In this document: positions 1-8,861 of the stretch, in pieces
Layout of the letters: every line of letters begins with the position of its first letter
How positions within the stretch are numbered: position 1 is the stretch's first letter
DNA from: Amycolatopsis coloradensis
GTDB taxonomy: Bacteria; Actinomycetota; Actinomycetes; Mycobacteriales; Pseudonocardiaceae
DNA: 64,000 nt
Assembly: GCF_001953865.1 (NCBI RefSeq)
Contig: NZ_MQUQ01000005.1
Coordinates: 771,256 to 835,255, forward strand
Reading direction: 5' to 3'
Notes under the pieces: generated by a model
What the model saw: only the letters and a program-made list of their open reading frames with translations
Databases searched by the model: none
What the model was told of the DNA's origin: nothing
Translations under genes and position numbers: made by a program

Positions 1-112
1 GCTGGTCGGCACCGTCGTCGACGAGCTGGAGCGTCGTCAGGCGCGCCGCGCCCTGGTCACCCTGTGCATCGGCGGCGGCATGGGCGTCGCGACCATCATC
101 GAGCGGGTCTGA
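1..112 (+). CDS. fadA: Acetyl-CoA acyltransferase (thiolase), C-terminal end only
   Basis: Only the last 36 codons are in the window; the frame runs from base 2 to the TGA at 110-112. The translated tail ends [16 protein letters not shown], the signature of thiolase family C-termini, where the CxGGGxG loop carries the second catalytic cysteine used to activate CoA. The gene stops 10 bases before the FadJ-type gene and shares its strand, so the two form the usual fadA-fadJ/B beta-oxidation operon in which thiolase cleaves the 3-ketoacyl-CoA made by the next enzyme. Upstream residues, including the nucleophilic cysteine, lie outside the window. Confidence 0.9.
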   Translation, partial: LVGTVVDELERRQARRALVTLCIGGGMGVATIIERV

Positions 113-122
113 GGAAGAGACA

Positions 123-2321
123 ATGACTGAAGCGAAGACCATCCGCTGGGAGCAGGACGCCGACGGCATCGTCGTGCTCACCCTGGACGACCCGAAGCAG
201 TCCGCCAACACGATGAACGCCGACTTCCGCGAGTCGCTCGGCGTGGTCGTGGACCGCCTGGAGGCGGAGAAGGACAGCATCACCGGTGTCGTCCTCACCT
301 CGGCCAAGAAGACCTTCTTCGCCGGTGGTGACCTCAACGACCTGATCAAGGCCAAGCCGGAGAACGCGGCCGAGATCACCGAGAGCAGCGCCTTGATGAA
401 GGGCCAGATGCGTCGGCTCGAGCAGCTGGGCAAGCCGGTCGTGGCCGCCATCAACGGCGCCGCGCTCGGCGGCGGCCTCGAAATCGCGCTCGCGACGCAC
501 CACCGCATCGCGGCCGACGTCAAGGGCAGCCAGATCGGCCTCCCCGAGGTCACCCTCGGCCTGCTCCCCGGCGGCGGTGGCGTGGTCCGCACCGTTCGCC
601 TGCTCGGTATCCAGAGCGCGCTGCTGAACGTGCTGCTGCAAGGCCAGCGGCACCGCCCGGCCAAGGCGAAGGAACTCGGCCTCGTGCACGAGCTCGTCGG
701 CACGGTCGAGGAACTGGTCCCGGCCGCGAAGGCGTGGATCAAGGCCAACCCCGAGGGCGGCGTGCAGCCGTGGGACGTCAAGGGCTACAAGATCCCGGGC
801 GGCACCCCGTCGAACCCGAGCTTCGCGGCGAACCTGCCCGCGTTCCCGGCGAACCTGCGCAAGCAGATCAAGGGCGCGAACATGCCGGCCCCGCGGGCGA
901 TCCTGGCCGCGGCCATCGAGGGTTCGACGGTCGACTTCGACACCGCGATCACCGTCGAGACGCGTTACTTCATCAGCCTCGCCACCGGCCAGGTCTCGAA
1001 GAACATGACGAAGGCGTTCTTCTTCGACCTGCAGAGCATCAACTCCGGCGGCTCGCGGCCGGACGGCTTCGAGAAGTACACCGCCAAGAAGGTCGGCGTC
1101 GTCGGCGCGGGCATGATGGGCGCCGCGATCGCGTACGTCTCGGCGAAGGCCGGTATCGACGTCGTGCTCAAGGACGTCACGCTCGAAGGCGCCGAAAAGG
1201 GCAAGGGCTACGCGGTCAAGCTCGAAGAGAAGGCCCTCTCCCGCGGCAAGACCACGCAGGAGAAGTCCGACGCGCTGCTCGCCAAGATCAAGCCGACCGA
1301 CAAGGCGGAGGACTTCGCCGGTGTCGACTTCGTGATCGAGGCCGTGTTCGAGAGCGTCGAGCTGAAGCACAAGGTGTTCCAGGAGATCGAGGGCTTCGTC
1401 AACCCGGACGCCGTGCTCGGCTCCAACACCTCGACCCTGCCGATCACCGCGCTCGCCGAGGGCGTGCAGCGGAGCGAGGACTTCATCGGGATCCACTTCT
1501 TCTCGCCGGTGGACAAGATGCCGCTGGTCGAGATCATCTGCGGTGAGAAGACCTCGCCCGCCACGCTGGCGAAGGTCTTCGACTACACGCTGCAGATCAA
1601 GAAGACCCCGATCGTCGTCAACGACAGCCGCGGCTTCTTCACCTCGCGTGTCATCGGCACGTTCCTCAACGAGGCCGTCGCCGCGCTGGGCGAGGGTGTC
1701 GAGCCCGCGTCGATCGAGCAGGCCGGTTCGCAGGCCGGCTACCCGGCCCCGCCGCTCCAGCTGATGGACGAGCTGACCCTGACGCTGCCGCGCAAGATCC
1801 GCAAGGAAACCCGCGAAGCGATCGAGGCCGCCGGCGGCACCTGGAACGCGCACGCGTCCGAGGGCGTCATCGACCGGATGGTGGAGGAATTCGACCGCAA
1901 GGGCCGTTCCACCGGCTCGGGCTTCTACGACTACGACGAGGCGGGCAAGCGGACCGGTCTCTGGCCGGGCCTGCGTGACGCTTTCACAGTGCCTGGCGGG
2001 ACACCCGCACCCGGGCTTGGCAGCGCCGAGGTTCCCTTCGAGGACCTCAAGGAGCGCATGCTGTTCGCCGAGGCGCTCGAGACCGTGAAGTGCTTCGACG
2101 AAGGTGTGCTGACCACCGTCGCCGACGCCAACATCGGCTCGATCTTCGGCATCGGCTTCCCGGCGTGGACCGGTGGTGTCATCCAGTACATCAACCAGTA
2201 CGAGGGTGGCCTGCAGGGCTTTGTCGACCGTTCGCGCCAGCTGGCCGAGCGCTACGGCGACCACTTCACCCCGCCCGCTTCGCTGGTCGAGAAGGCCGCG
2301 AAGGGCGAGATCTACGAATAA
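123..2321 (+). CDS. fadJ: Bifunctional enoyl-CoA hydratase / 3-hydroxyacyl-CoA dehydrogenase (FadJ/FadB type)
   Basis: 732 aa, the usual length for the fused trifunctional-enzyme alpha subunit. Residues about 5-190 are a crotonase fold, with the oxyanion-hole region FFAGGDLNDL and the GAALGGGLEIALA segment. Residues about 320-500 are the NAD-binding 3-hydroxyacyl-CoA dehydrogenase domain, with the Rossmann motif GVVGAGMMGAAIA and the conserved IHFFSPVDKMPLVEII. The rest is the C-terminal dehydrogenase domain. It hydrates trans-2-enoyl-CoA and oxidises the 3-hydroxyacyl-CoA in the cytosolic fatty-acid beta-oxidation cycle. The ATG is preceded by GAGGAAGAGA at good spacing. It lies 10 bases after the thiolase gene and is followed by a strong hairpin, so it ends the operon. 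Confidence 0.95.
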   Translation: MTEAKTIRWEQDADGIVVLTLDDPKQSANTMNADFRESLGVVVDRLEAEKDSITGVVLTSAKKTFFAGGDLNDLIKAKPENAAEITESSALMKGQMRRLEQLGKPVVAAINGAALGGGLEIALATHHRIAADVKGSQIGLPEVTLGLLPGGGGVVRTVRLLGIQSALLNVLLQGQRHRPAKAKELGLVHELVGTVEELVPAAKAWIKANPEGGVQPWDVKGYKIPGGTPSNPSFAANLPAFPANLRKQIKGANMPAPRAILAAAIEGSTVDFDTAITVETRYFISLATGQVSKNMTKAFFFDLQSINSGGSRPDGFEKYTAKKVGVVGAGMMGAAIAYVSAKAGIDVVLKDVTLEGAEKGKGYAVKLEEKALSRGKTTQEKSDALLAKIKPTDKAEDFAGVDFVIEAVFESVELKHKVFQEIEGFVNPDAVLGSNTSTLPITALAEGVQRSEDFIGIHFFSPVDKMPLVEIICGEKTSPATLAKVFDYTLQIKKTPIVVNDSRGFFTSRVIGTFLNEAVAALGEGVEPASIEQAGSQAGYPAPPLQLMDELTLTLPRKIRKETREAIEAAGGTWNAHASEGVIDRMVEEFDRKGRSTGSGFYDYDEAGKRTGLWPGLRDAFTVPGGTPAPGLGSAEVPFEDLKERMLFAEALETVKCFDEGVLTTVADANIGSIFGIGFPAWTGGVIQYINQYEGGLQGFVDRSRQLAERYGDHFTPPASLVEKAAKGEIYE

Positions 2322-2327
2322 GCGCGT

Positions 2328-2370
2328 GACAGGAAAGGCCCCTTTTCGCAATGAAGGGGCCTTTCCTGTC
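2328..2370. terminator. Bidirectional terminator-like hairpin (family A core)
   Basis: Arms at 2328-2344 and 2354-2370 are perfectly complementary over 17 bp around a 9-nt loop. The core AAGGGGCCTTTCCTGTC recurs in other gaps of this window. It sits between the convergent fadJ-type and MMPL genes and begins 6 bases after the fadJ stop. No long U tract follows, as is common in actinobacteria. Confidence 0.75.
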
Positions 2371-2378
2371 GTCCAGGG

Positions 2379-4490
2379 TCAGCGGGACGAAGGTTCCAGC
2401 GCCACGTGCGGCAGCCGCCGATCCAGCCAGCGCGGCAGCCACCAGGCGCGTGCCCCGAGCAGCCGCATCACCGCGGGCACCACGAGACAGCGGATGACGA
2501 ACGCGTCCACCAGGACCGCCACCGCGAGCCCGAGGCCGAACTGCGCCAGCATCCGATCCGGGTTGAGCAGGAAGGCCCCGAACACCAGGATCATGATCAC
2601 CGCCGCGGCCGTGATCACCCCACCGGTGGAGGCGAGCCCCTCACGGACGGCGTGGCGCGCGTCGCCGGTGCGCCGCCATTCCTCGTGCATCCGGGACACC
2701 AGGAACACCTCGTAGTCCATGGAAAGCCCGAACACGATCGCGAAGATCAGCACCGGCACGAACGCCTCGATCGGTCCCGGCTGCGTTCCGAACAGGCCGT
2801 CGCCGAACACGGCCGTCATCACGCCGAGCGCGGCGCCGATGCTCAGCAGGTTCAGCACGGCCGCCTTGAGCGGGATCAGGATCGAGCGGAACACCACCAT
2901 CAGCAGCAAGGCCGACAGTCCGACGACCACCAGGACGAACAGCGGCAACCGGTCGCCGACGGCGTCCGCGAAGTCCACGGCCGCCGCGACACTCCCGCCG
3001 ACCAGGTACTCGCCGGGCAGACTCGGCAGCACCTCGGTCCGCAGCCGCTCGACCAGTTCACCGGTCACCTCGTCCTGTGGCGAAGACGCGGGGAACGCGA
3101 GCACCGTCGTGACGCCCTGCCCGATCGGCGGTGTCACTCCGGCGATGCCCGGCGTGTCTTCGAGTTTCCGTTGCAGCGCAACGCCGTCACCGTTCTCCGT
3201 GACCACGATCAACGGCTCGCTGAAGCCGGGGCCGAAGCCTTCCGACATCAGGTCGTAGGCCTTCCGGGTGGTCGACGTCCCCGGATCCGTGCCGGCGTCC
3301 GCGAAGCCGAGGCGCATGCCGAGGGCCGGGAGGGCGAGTCCGATGAGGACGATCAGGCCGATGGCGAGCGGGACCAGCGGCCGCCGCTGCACCGCGTCAC
3401 CGAGGTTGCCCCAGACCTTGCCGTGTTCGCGCTTCTCGGCGTGTTCGCGGATGCCCTTCTCCAGGCGGCGGCCGAAAAGGGAGAGCAACGCGGGCAGCAG
3501 GGTGATCGACGCGAGCATCGTCACCAGAACGGTCAGCGCCACCGCGAGGGCGACGCCGCGCAGCGAGCCGAGACCGAGCGCGAGCAGGCCCAGCAGCGCG
3601 ATGATCACCGTGCCACCGGCGAACAACACCGAACGCCCCGCGGTGTCGAGAGCGCGCCGCGCCGCCTGTTCACGGTCGAGCCCACCCAGGATCTCACCGC
3701 GATAGCGGGAAAAGATGAGCAGCGCGTAGTCAACGCCGACACCGAACCCGACCAGCATCATCAGCGGCGCGGTGTAGCTCGCGATGTCGACGAACCTGCT
3801 GACGAGCACGATCACGCCGAGCGTGCTGCCCACGGCGAAGATCGCCGCGATCACCGGGAGCCCCGCGGCGAGGACCGAGCGGAACAGGAACACGAGCACC
3901 ACCAACGCGGCCAGCAACCCGATGCCCTCTGACGGCCCACCGCCTCCGCCGGTCCGCTTGATCGGCTCACCGCCGAGTTCGACCTGGAGCCCGGCTGCTT
4001 CCGCCTTCTTCGCGGTGTCGACGACACGCACGATGTCGTCGTACGGCAGGTCCTTCGACTCCTGGTCGAAAGCGATCGCGGCGTAACCGATCGTGCCTTC
4101 GCGCGAGACGGCCGACGGGTCGTCGAACGGACTCGTCACCGTCTTGACGTGCGGTTGGTTCCGGACTTCGGAGAGCATCGAGTCGATCGGCCCGCGTGCG
4201 GTCGTGAGCCCGTTTTCGGTCTTGAAGACGATCTCGGCGGTCGCCCCGGTCTGCGCGGGAGCCTGTGCCTTGAACAGGTCCATGATCTGCTGGGATTCGG
4301 TACCTGGCAGGGAATGATCGTCGTGGTAGGCGCTGCCCGCCAGCTGTGAACCGACGGTGACGCCGACAAGGGTGAGCAGCCAGAGCGAAACAGCGAGCCA
4401 GCGGTGGCGCTGCGACCAGCCTGCCAGCCGCGAAAGGCCGCCCCCAGGCCGCCTTTCGGAGCGCGTGATGGTGTCCATGGCGGAAAGCAT
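2379..4490 (-). CDS. MMPL/RND-family transporter
   Basis: 703 aa with the MMPL layout: a first membrane helix near residues 33-55, a large extracytoplasmic domain (about 60-185), five helices (about 190-340), one helix near 375, a second extracytoplasmic loop, and five more helices from about 515 to 680. The first helix bundle contains FGVGVDYALLIFSRYR and the second FGLSMDYEVFLVSRM, the paired Asp-Tyr motifs of MMPL proton-relay segments. Such proteins export lipids or drugs across the actinobacterial membrane; the substrate cannot be read from sequence. Start: ATG at 4490, with a second ATG at 4478 four codons later. The downstream two-component genes are on the same strand about 100 bp upstream of it and could regulate it. 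Confidence 0.88.
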   Translation of the reverse strand: MLSAMDTITRSERRPGGGLSRLAGWSQRHRWLAVSLWLLTLVGVTVGSQLAGSAYHDDHSLPGTESQQIMDLFKAQAPAQTGATAEIVFKTENGLTTARGPIDSMLSEVRNQPHVKTVTSPFDDPSAVSREGTIGYAAIAFDQESKDLPYDDIVRVVDTAKKAEAAGLQVELGGEPIKRTGGGGGPSEGIGLLAALVVLVFLFRSVLAAGLPVIAAIFAVGSTLGVIVLVSRFVDIASYTAPLMMLVGFGVGVDYALLIFSRYRGEILGGLDREQAARRALDTAGRSVLFAGGTVIIALLGLLALGLGSLRGVALAVALTVLVTMLASITLLPALLSLFGRRLEKGIREHAEKREHGKVWGNLGDAVQRRPLVPLAIGLIVLIGLALPALGMRLGFADAGTDPGTSTTRKAYDLMSEGFGPGFSEPLIVVTENGDGVALQRKLEDTPGIAGVTPPIGQGVTTVLAFPASSPQDEVTGELVERLRTEVLPSLPGEYLVGGSVAAAVDFADAVGDRLPLFVLVVVGLSALLLMVVFRSILIPLKAAVLNLLSIGAALGVMTAVFGDGLFGTQPGPIEAFVPVLIFAIVFGLSMDYEVFLVSRMHEEWRRTGDARHAVREGLASTGGVITAAAVIMILVFGAFLLNPDRMLAQFGLGLAVAVLVDAFVIRCLVVPAVMRLLGARAWWLPRWLDRRLPHVALEPSSR

Positions 4491-4587
4491 CGGCTTTTCC
4501 CGCCCGCATGTCGTCGGGCTCCGGCTGGCACTCCGGCCACAACTTCTGGGTACCCCTAAGGCGCTTCCCGTACTACCGGGGTTGTGG

Positions 4588-5256
4588 TCACGGGGTCAAC
4601 CAGCGAGGGGTGACCATGCCCGATTCATAGGCCAGCACGACGAGTTGCGCTCGGTCGCGGACGTCCACTTTGGTCATGATCCGGCTGACATGCGTCTTCG
4701 CCGTCGCCGGGCTGAGCACGAGTTCCTTCGCGATCTCGTTGTTGGACAGCCCGGCCGCGACCAGGCTCATCACCTCACGTTCCCGTTCGGTGAGCCGGTT
4801 CAGCACCGGCGAGGGGCCGGGACGGGCCACCCGGCCGGCGAATTCGGAGATCAGGCGGCGGGTGATCGACGGCGCGAGCAGCGCGTCGCCCCTCGCGACC
4901 ACGCGGACGCCGTGGATCAGTTCCTCCGGTTCGGTGTCCTTGACCAGGAATCCGCTGGCGCCCGCGCGCAGCGCACCGTAGACCTCCTCGTCGAGGTCGA
5001 AAGTGGTGAGGATGACGACTTTGAGGCCGGTCAGCGCCGGGTCTTCGAGCAGATGCCGGGTCGCGGTGAGCCCGTCCATCCCCGGCATGCGGATGTCCAT
5101 CAGGACCACGTCGGGCTGGTGTTCGTGCGCGGCTTCGAGGGACTCGTGCCCGTCGGCGGCCTCCGCGACGACCGTGATGTCGTCCTCACTGTCCAAAATG
5201 GATTTGAACCCGGCACGGACCAGCCGCTGGTCATCGACGAGCAGGACCCTGATCAT
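4588..5256 (-). CDS. NarL/LuxR-family response regulator
   Basis: 222 aa. The receiver domain (1-120) has the acidic pair VDD near residue 8 and the phospho-acceptor Asp54 in VVLMDIRMPG. A C-terminal LuxR helix-turn-helix (about 150-210) is marked by LTEREREVMSLVAAGLSNNE. It is the DNA-binding output of the sensor kinase directly upstream; the kinase stop and this ATG overlap by 4 bp (ATGA), so the two are co-translated. The MMPL transporter follows on the same strand after about 100 bp and is the nearest candidate target, though no operator could be identified. Confidence 0.95.
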   Translation of the reverse strand: MIRVLLVDDQRLVRAGFKSILDSEDDITVVAEAADGHESLEAAHEHQPDVVLMDIRMPGMDGLTATRHLLEDPALTGLKVVILTTFDLDEEVYGALRAGASGFLVKDTEPEELIHGVRVVARGDALLAPSITRRLISEFAGRVARPGPSPVLNRLTEREREVMSLVAAGLSNNEIAKELVLSPATAKTHVSRIMTKVDVRDRAQLVVLAYESGMVTPRWLTP

Positions 5257-6329
5257 TTCGCCGCCCGTGAAGGAAGCCGGGCGCGCACGCGGAATCCGCC
5301 GTCCTCGCGAGCGGACGCGGTCAGTTCGCCGCCGAGCGCCTCGGCGCGTTCGGTCATCCCGCGGATCCCGTTGCCGGGTTTCGCCGCGCCGCCCCGGCCG
5401 TCGTCGTCGATCTGCACGGACACATCATGGTCGGTGTAGCCGATCCGCACCACGACGGTGTTCGCGGCGGCGTGGCGGGCGACGTTGGTCAACGCCTCCT
5501 GGACGACGCGGAAGGCTGCGTGCTCCACGTCCGGTGGCAGATCCCTTGCCGTGCCGTCGATCTCGGTCCGGACGGTGAGCCCGTGCGCGCTCGCCGACCC
5601 GGTCAGTGCGGTGACCCCGGCCAGGCTCGGCGTATCGGCTTGCCGCAGCATGCCCAAGGTGGCGCGGAGTTCCCGCAACGCGTCCTTGCTCGTCTGCTTG
5701 ATCGTGGTGAGCGCCTCTTCGGACTTGGCCGGATCCTTACCGTGCAGAGCGGCGCCCGCCTGGACGTTGATGAGCGCGAGATTGTGCCCGAGGACGTCGT
5801 GCAGCTCGCGGGCGATCCGAAGCCGTTCGTCGGCCGCCCGGCGCTGTGCTTCGGCTTCTTTGGTGTGCTCGGCTTCGCGGCGGTAGTACGTCACGGCTCC
5901 GACCGCGACCAGCGCGACGAACCAGCCCGCCATCAGCAGGAACGCGAAGTCGTCCACCTGTCGTGCGGCGCCCGTCCGCGTTTCACCGATCGCGACACCG
6001 CCCATCGACGCCGCCGCCACGGCCGTCGCGCTGCGGATCCGTCCCGTCGACGCGTTGTTGTACAGCGCGAAGGCGAACGCGAGCAGCACGAACCCATCGG
6101 GATCGGTTCGCGGGTAGTAGATCGCGCAGCAAGCCGCGGTGAAGATGGTGACGGGGAGCGGATAGCGGCGGCGCAGGAACAATGCGGCGCAGGCGAGCAC
6201 CGCGCAGGCCCAGCCGACGACCGCGTTGCGCGGTGGCTCGTCGCTGCCGCCGAGGGAGACCACGGCGGACCCCGCGAGCACCGCCAGGGTGACCGCGAGT
6301 TCCGCTGTGTACCGCCGCAGGAACGCCAC
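5253..6329 (-). CDS. Two-component sensor histidine kinase (DesK/NarX-like, HisKA_3)
   Basis: 358 aa from the GTG at 6329, which I prefer over a TTG at 6383 because the latter would place the first codons in the AT-rich promoter. The N-terminal half has about five or six membrane helices. The dimerisation domain carries the phospho-acceptor His in RELHDVLGHNL (near residue 177), and the HATPase_c domain ends with the G-box DDGRGG and GIRGMTERAEALGG. It autophosphorylates and passes phosphate to the response regulator that it overlaps by 4 bp. Actinobacteria have many such pairs; the signal cannot be named from sequence. Confidence 0.92.
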   Translation of the reverse strand: MAFLRRYTAELAVTLAVLAGSAVVSLGGSDEPPRNAVVGWACAVLACAALFLRRRYPLPVTIFTAACCAIYYPRTDPDGFVLLAFAFALYNNASTGRIRSATAVAAASMGGVAIGETRTGAARQVDDFAFLLMAGWFVALVAVGAVTYYRREAEHTKEAEAQRRAADERLRIARELHDVLGHNLALINVQAGAALHGKDPAKSEEALTTIKQTSKDALRELRATLGMLRQADTPSLAGVTALTGSASAHGLTVRTEIDGTARDLPPDVEHAAFRVVQEALTNVARHAAANTVVVRIGYTDHDVSVQIDDDGRGGAAKPGNGIRGMTERAEALGGELTASAREDGGFRVRARLPSRAAK

Positions 6330-6427
6330 ACGACGAGAGTAGCGCGATCCAGCCTGATTGACAAAATAGATTTTTACGTTCAAACTTGTTTTTGTGATCG
6401 AGGTGGCGCTGTGAAAGACGTGACGCG
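6330..6427. promoter_or_regulatory. AT-rich divergent promoter region
   Basis: This short gap separates the minus-strand kinase from the plus-strand wHTH gene. Positions about 6358-6410 are far richer in A/T than the flanks and include TTGACA at 6358-6363 and an ACAAA...TTTGT pair, suggesting a promoter and possible operator for the wHTH protein. Exact start points cannot be assigned. Confidence 0.45.
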
Positions 6428-6985
6428 GTGAAGGACGTGGAGTACCTGGAGCGGCTCGAGCAGGCGGAGGCGTTGCTGAAGCCGCAGCGGGTGGACATCC
6501 TGCGGCAACTGGCGGAGCCGCGTTCCTGCACCGAGGTGGCGGCGGTGCTGGAACAGACTCCGCAACGGGTCTATTACCACGTGAAACGGCTGGTGGAGGC
6601 CGGTCTCGTCACCCAGGTGTCGGAACGCAGGGTGCGCGGCATCAGTGAGGGCGTGTATCAGGCGAGCGCGCGTTCGTATTGGTTGTCGCCGGGGCTGGTC
6701 GGCCGGATCGGCCCGCGGGTGGCGCGGGACGAACTGAGCCTCGGCTATTTGGTGGACCTCATGGAGGAGGTCCAGTCGGATGTCGCCGCGCTCGACCGGG
6801 CCGCGCCGGAACTGCCGTCGATCGGCGTCTCCGGCGAGATCCGGGTGGAGCCGGAGCGGCGCCAGGAGTTCCTCGATGAACTGAAGACGACTTTGCAGGA
6901 TCTGTTCACCCGCTACGGCGGCGCGGAAGGCGATGCCTTCAAACTCGCCGTGGCTTGTTACCCGAAAGGAGATAGCCGTGGCTGA
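6428..6985 (+). CDS. ArsR-like winged-helix transcriptional regulator
   Basis: 185 aa from a GTG start. Residues about 10-75 form a winged helix: ALLKPQRVDILRQLAEP leads into the recognition region TPQRVYYHVKRLVEAGLV, typical of the HTH_20/ArsR class. The C-terminal half (about 90-180) resembles the dimerisation/effector segment of similar regulators found next to SRPBCC proteins. It has no obvious metal-binding cysteines. It overlaps the next gene by 8 bp, so regulator and SRPBCC protein are co-expressed; ArsR-SRPBCC pairs are common in actinobacteria. Autoregulation through the AT-rich region upstream is likely but inferred. Confidence 0.85.
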   Translation: MKDVEYLERLEQAEALLKPQRVDILRQLAEPRSCTEVAAVLEQTPQRVYYHVKRLVEAGLVTQVSERRVRGISEGVYQASARSYWLSPGLVGRIGPRVARDELSLGYLVDLMEEVQSDVAALDRAAPELPSIGVSGEIRVEPERRQEFLDELKTTLQDLFTRYGGAEGDAFKLAVACYPKGDSRG

Positions 6986-7865
6986 AGCGGCGAGCTTCCA
7001 GGTGCGCGTGCGCGCGCCGATCAACGAGGTCTGGCACGCGCTGATCGACCCCGGAGCACTGCGCACGTGGTTTTCCGAACACGCGGAAGTCGACCTGCCG
7101 TCCCGTTACGAATTCTGGGGCCGTTACACGCCGGACGGCGAAGTTCCGCGTCAGCGGCTGTTGCTGGCGGAGGACTACGTCCTGCGGTTCGCCTGGACCG
7201 TCGATGATACGGAGACCGTCGTCGAACTCAAGCTGGCGGAAGACGGAGACGGGACATCGCTGTCGTACAGCCAGACCGGCCTGCCGGACTTCGACGCGAT
7301 GATGGAGGATTCGGATTCGCCGCTCGGCATGATGCACACGTTCTGGGCGCTGGCGGCCGCGAACCTGGTCGACCACGTGGAAGGACGTCCGATCACGGCC
7401 CGCTGCGATCTCACCTCCCCGGTGATGCGGGAAGAAGTGCGCATCGCCGCGGCGCGACCTGAGGTCTACCGTTCGATCGTCGATCCCGCCGAGTTCACGC
7501 GCTGGTTCGGCGCGCGGATCGAGGTCGAGATGCGCGTCGGCGGACGCTGGGCGATGGGCTCGTTGGAGAACGACCCGGCCCCGGCGAAGATCGTCGATTT
7601 GGTGCCCGACGGGAGGATGACGCTCGCGTACGAGGAAGGCATGGTGACGTCCTGGGAACTCGAGGACTCCGGCGGTGGCACCAGGCTGACGTTCGTCCAA
7701 AGCGGATTCTCCGGTGAGAAGCCACCGTATGGCTCCTGGATGGGCTGGCTCAGCGGCCTGGCCGAGCTGCGCCGGTTCCACGAGATCGACATGTGGCTCC
7801 CGATCTGGGTCGACGTCCACCTTGACGGAATGCCCGAAGGACTCATCGCGCTGGAGGGGAAGTAG
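6978..7865 (+). CDS. Tandem SRPBCC (AHSA1/START-like) domain protein
   Basis: 295 aa from GTG 6978, chosen because AAAGGAGAT lies just upstream; longer in-frame starts fall inside the regulator gene. Two related domains are visible. One (about 5-140) opens with VWHALIDPGALRTWF and the other (about 148-280) with VYRSIVDPAEFTRWF. Each is an AHSA1-like helix-grip fold that binds hydrophobic ligands. Most family members have one domain, so this is an internal duplication or fusion. Its ligand is unknown. It is translationally coupled to the wHTH regulator. Confidence 0.85.
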   Translation: MAEAASFQVRVRAPINEVWHALIDPGALRTWFSEHAEVDLPSRYEFWGRYTPDGEVPRQRLLLAEDYVLRFAWTVDDTETVVELKLAEDGDGTSLSYSQTGLPDFDAMMEDSDSPLGMMHTFWALAAANLVDHVEGRPITARCDLTSPVMREEVRIAAARPEVYRSIVDPAEFTRWFGARIEVEMRVGGRWAMGSLENDPAPAKIVDLVPDGRMTLAYEEGMVTSWELEDSGGGTRLTFVQSGFSGEKPPYGSWMGWLSGLAELRRFHEIDMWLPIWVDVHLDGMPEGLIALEGK

Positions 7866-7874
7866 GAGAATCCG

Positions 7875-8696
7875 ATGCTGCCGCGAAGGCAGGAACGCGA
7901 TCGTCTACGGCGCCGCGGGAGGGGGTGGCGGTGCGGTGGCCCACGGGTTCGCGAGGGTGGGCGCGACAGTCCATCTCGTCGGTCGCACACTCGAGAAGCT
8001 CGACGCGCTCAACGAAACGGCCATCGACGAGCATGCCGCTTCGGTGGTTTCTTCGGCGGGAAGCGTCGATATCTCGATGAACGTGGTCACGCACAACGAC
8101 GTCCAGGGCACCCCGCTGGTCGAGATGCCGTTGGCGGACTTCGGAAGCCCGGTACGGACGAACTTCCTGACCGCGCGGCGGCCGCCCGGCGCATGATCGG
8201 GCCGGGGGTCCGGGGTGATCCTGATGTTCGGCGGCGACGGCGATCCGCTGCCGGGGTACCACCTCGGCGGGCTGCAAGTCGCGTTCAGCGCGATGGAGGC
8301 GTTGCGGCGTGGGCTGGCGTGCGAACTCGGACCGCACGGCATTCGGGTGGTGACCCTGCGTACCCGCGGGGATCCCGGCGGCGATCCTCGCGGGGGCCGG
8401 ACTCGACGACGCCATCCGCGACATGGTCGGCCGGCCTCGCCATCGTCGCCGCGTACGTCGTCGCGGGCGAACTCGCCGCGGCGAACGGCGACCACGAGGT
8501 GGCCTTCCGGCGGTACGAGGAGAAGTTCCGCGGCTACGCGAAGATCGCCCGCAGCGCCAACGCGGGCTCCACGATGCTCAAGCGGACCGCCTCCCCGGCG
8601 GACGTCGACCGCGTCGCCGCCTTCGCCGCTTCGGACCACGCGCGCCGCATGACGGCGACGGCGCTGAACATCAGTCGCGGCACGATGGTCGACTAG
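7875..8696 (+). pseudogene. Decayed short-chain dehydrogenase carrying an FAD-monooxygenase fragment
   Basis: No single frame is intact. SDR sequence appears first in frame 1 (about 7895-8196): the nucleotide-binding start IVYGAAGGGGGAVAHGFARV, then VGRTLEKLDAL. It resumes after a stop at about 8215 (LQVAFSAMEALRRGLACELG, PHGIRVVTLRT) and shifts frame again near 8370 (IPAAILAGAGLDDAIRDMV). The final frame reads AAYVVAGELAAANGDHEVAF, a typical C-terminus of class A FAD monooxygenases, and then returns to an SDR end (TASPADVDRVAAFAASDHA...TALNISRG) up to the TAG at 8694-8696. This looks like an SDR gene with frameshifts and an inserted or recombined monooxygenase piece. Confidence 0.75.
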
Positions 8697-8861
8697 GGCG
8701 TGTCTTCCACACTGAGGTCGGCAGGTCAGGCGAGGACACGTGCGTTTCTCCTTGTCGGCCGGAGACCTCGGCCTGAGAGACACAGCCTGACCCACGTCCG
8801 GCAGTAACACCGGCGAACGATCTCCCGACTACGCGGCACCACCACGTGCCGGGAGGCCGTT

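Noticed and set aside
96..2351. Long open frame antisense to the fadJ-type gene (751 codons)
   Set aside because: It mirrors a high-GC gene; the sense frame has all family motifs, while the antisense one has low-complexity Arg/Asp/His-rich sequence and no domain.
2406..3932. 508-codon frame opposite the MMPL gene
   Set aside because: Gln/His/Arg-rich shadow of a membrane protein gene; no domain.
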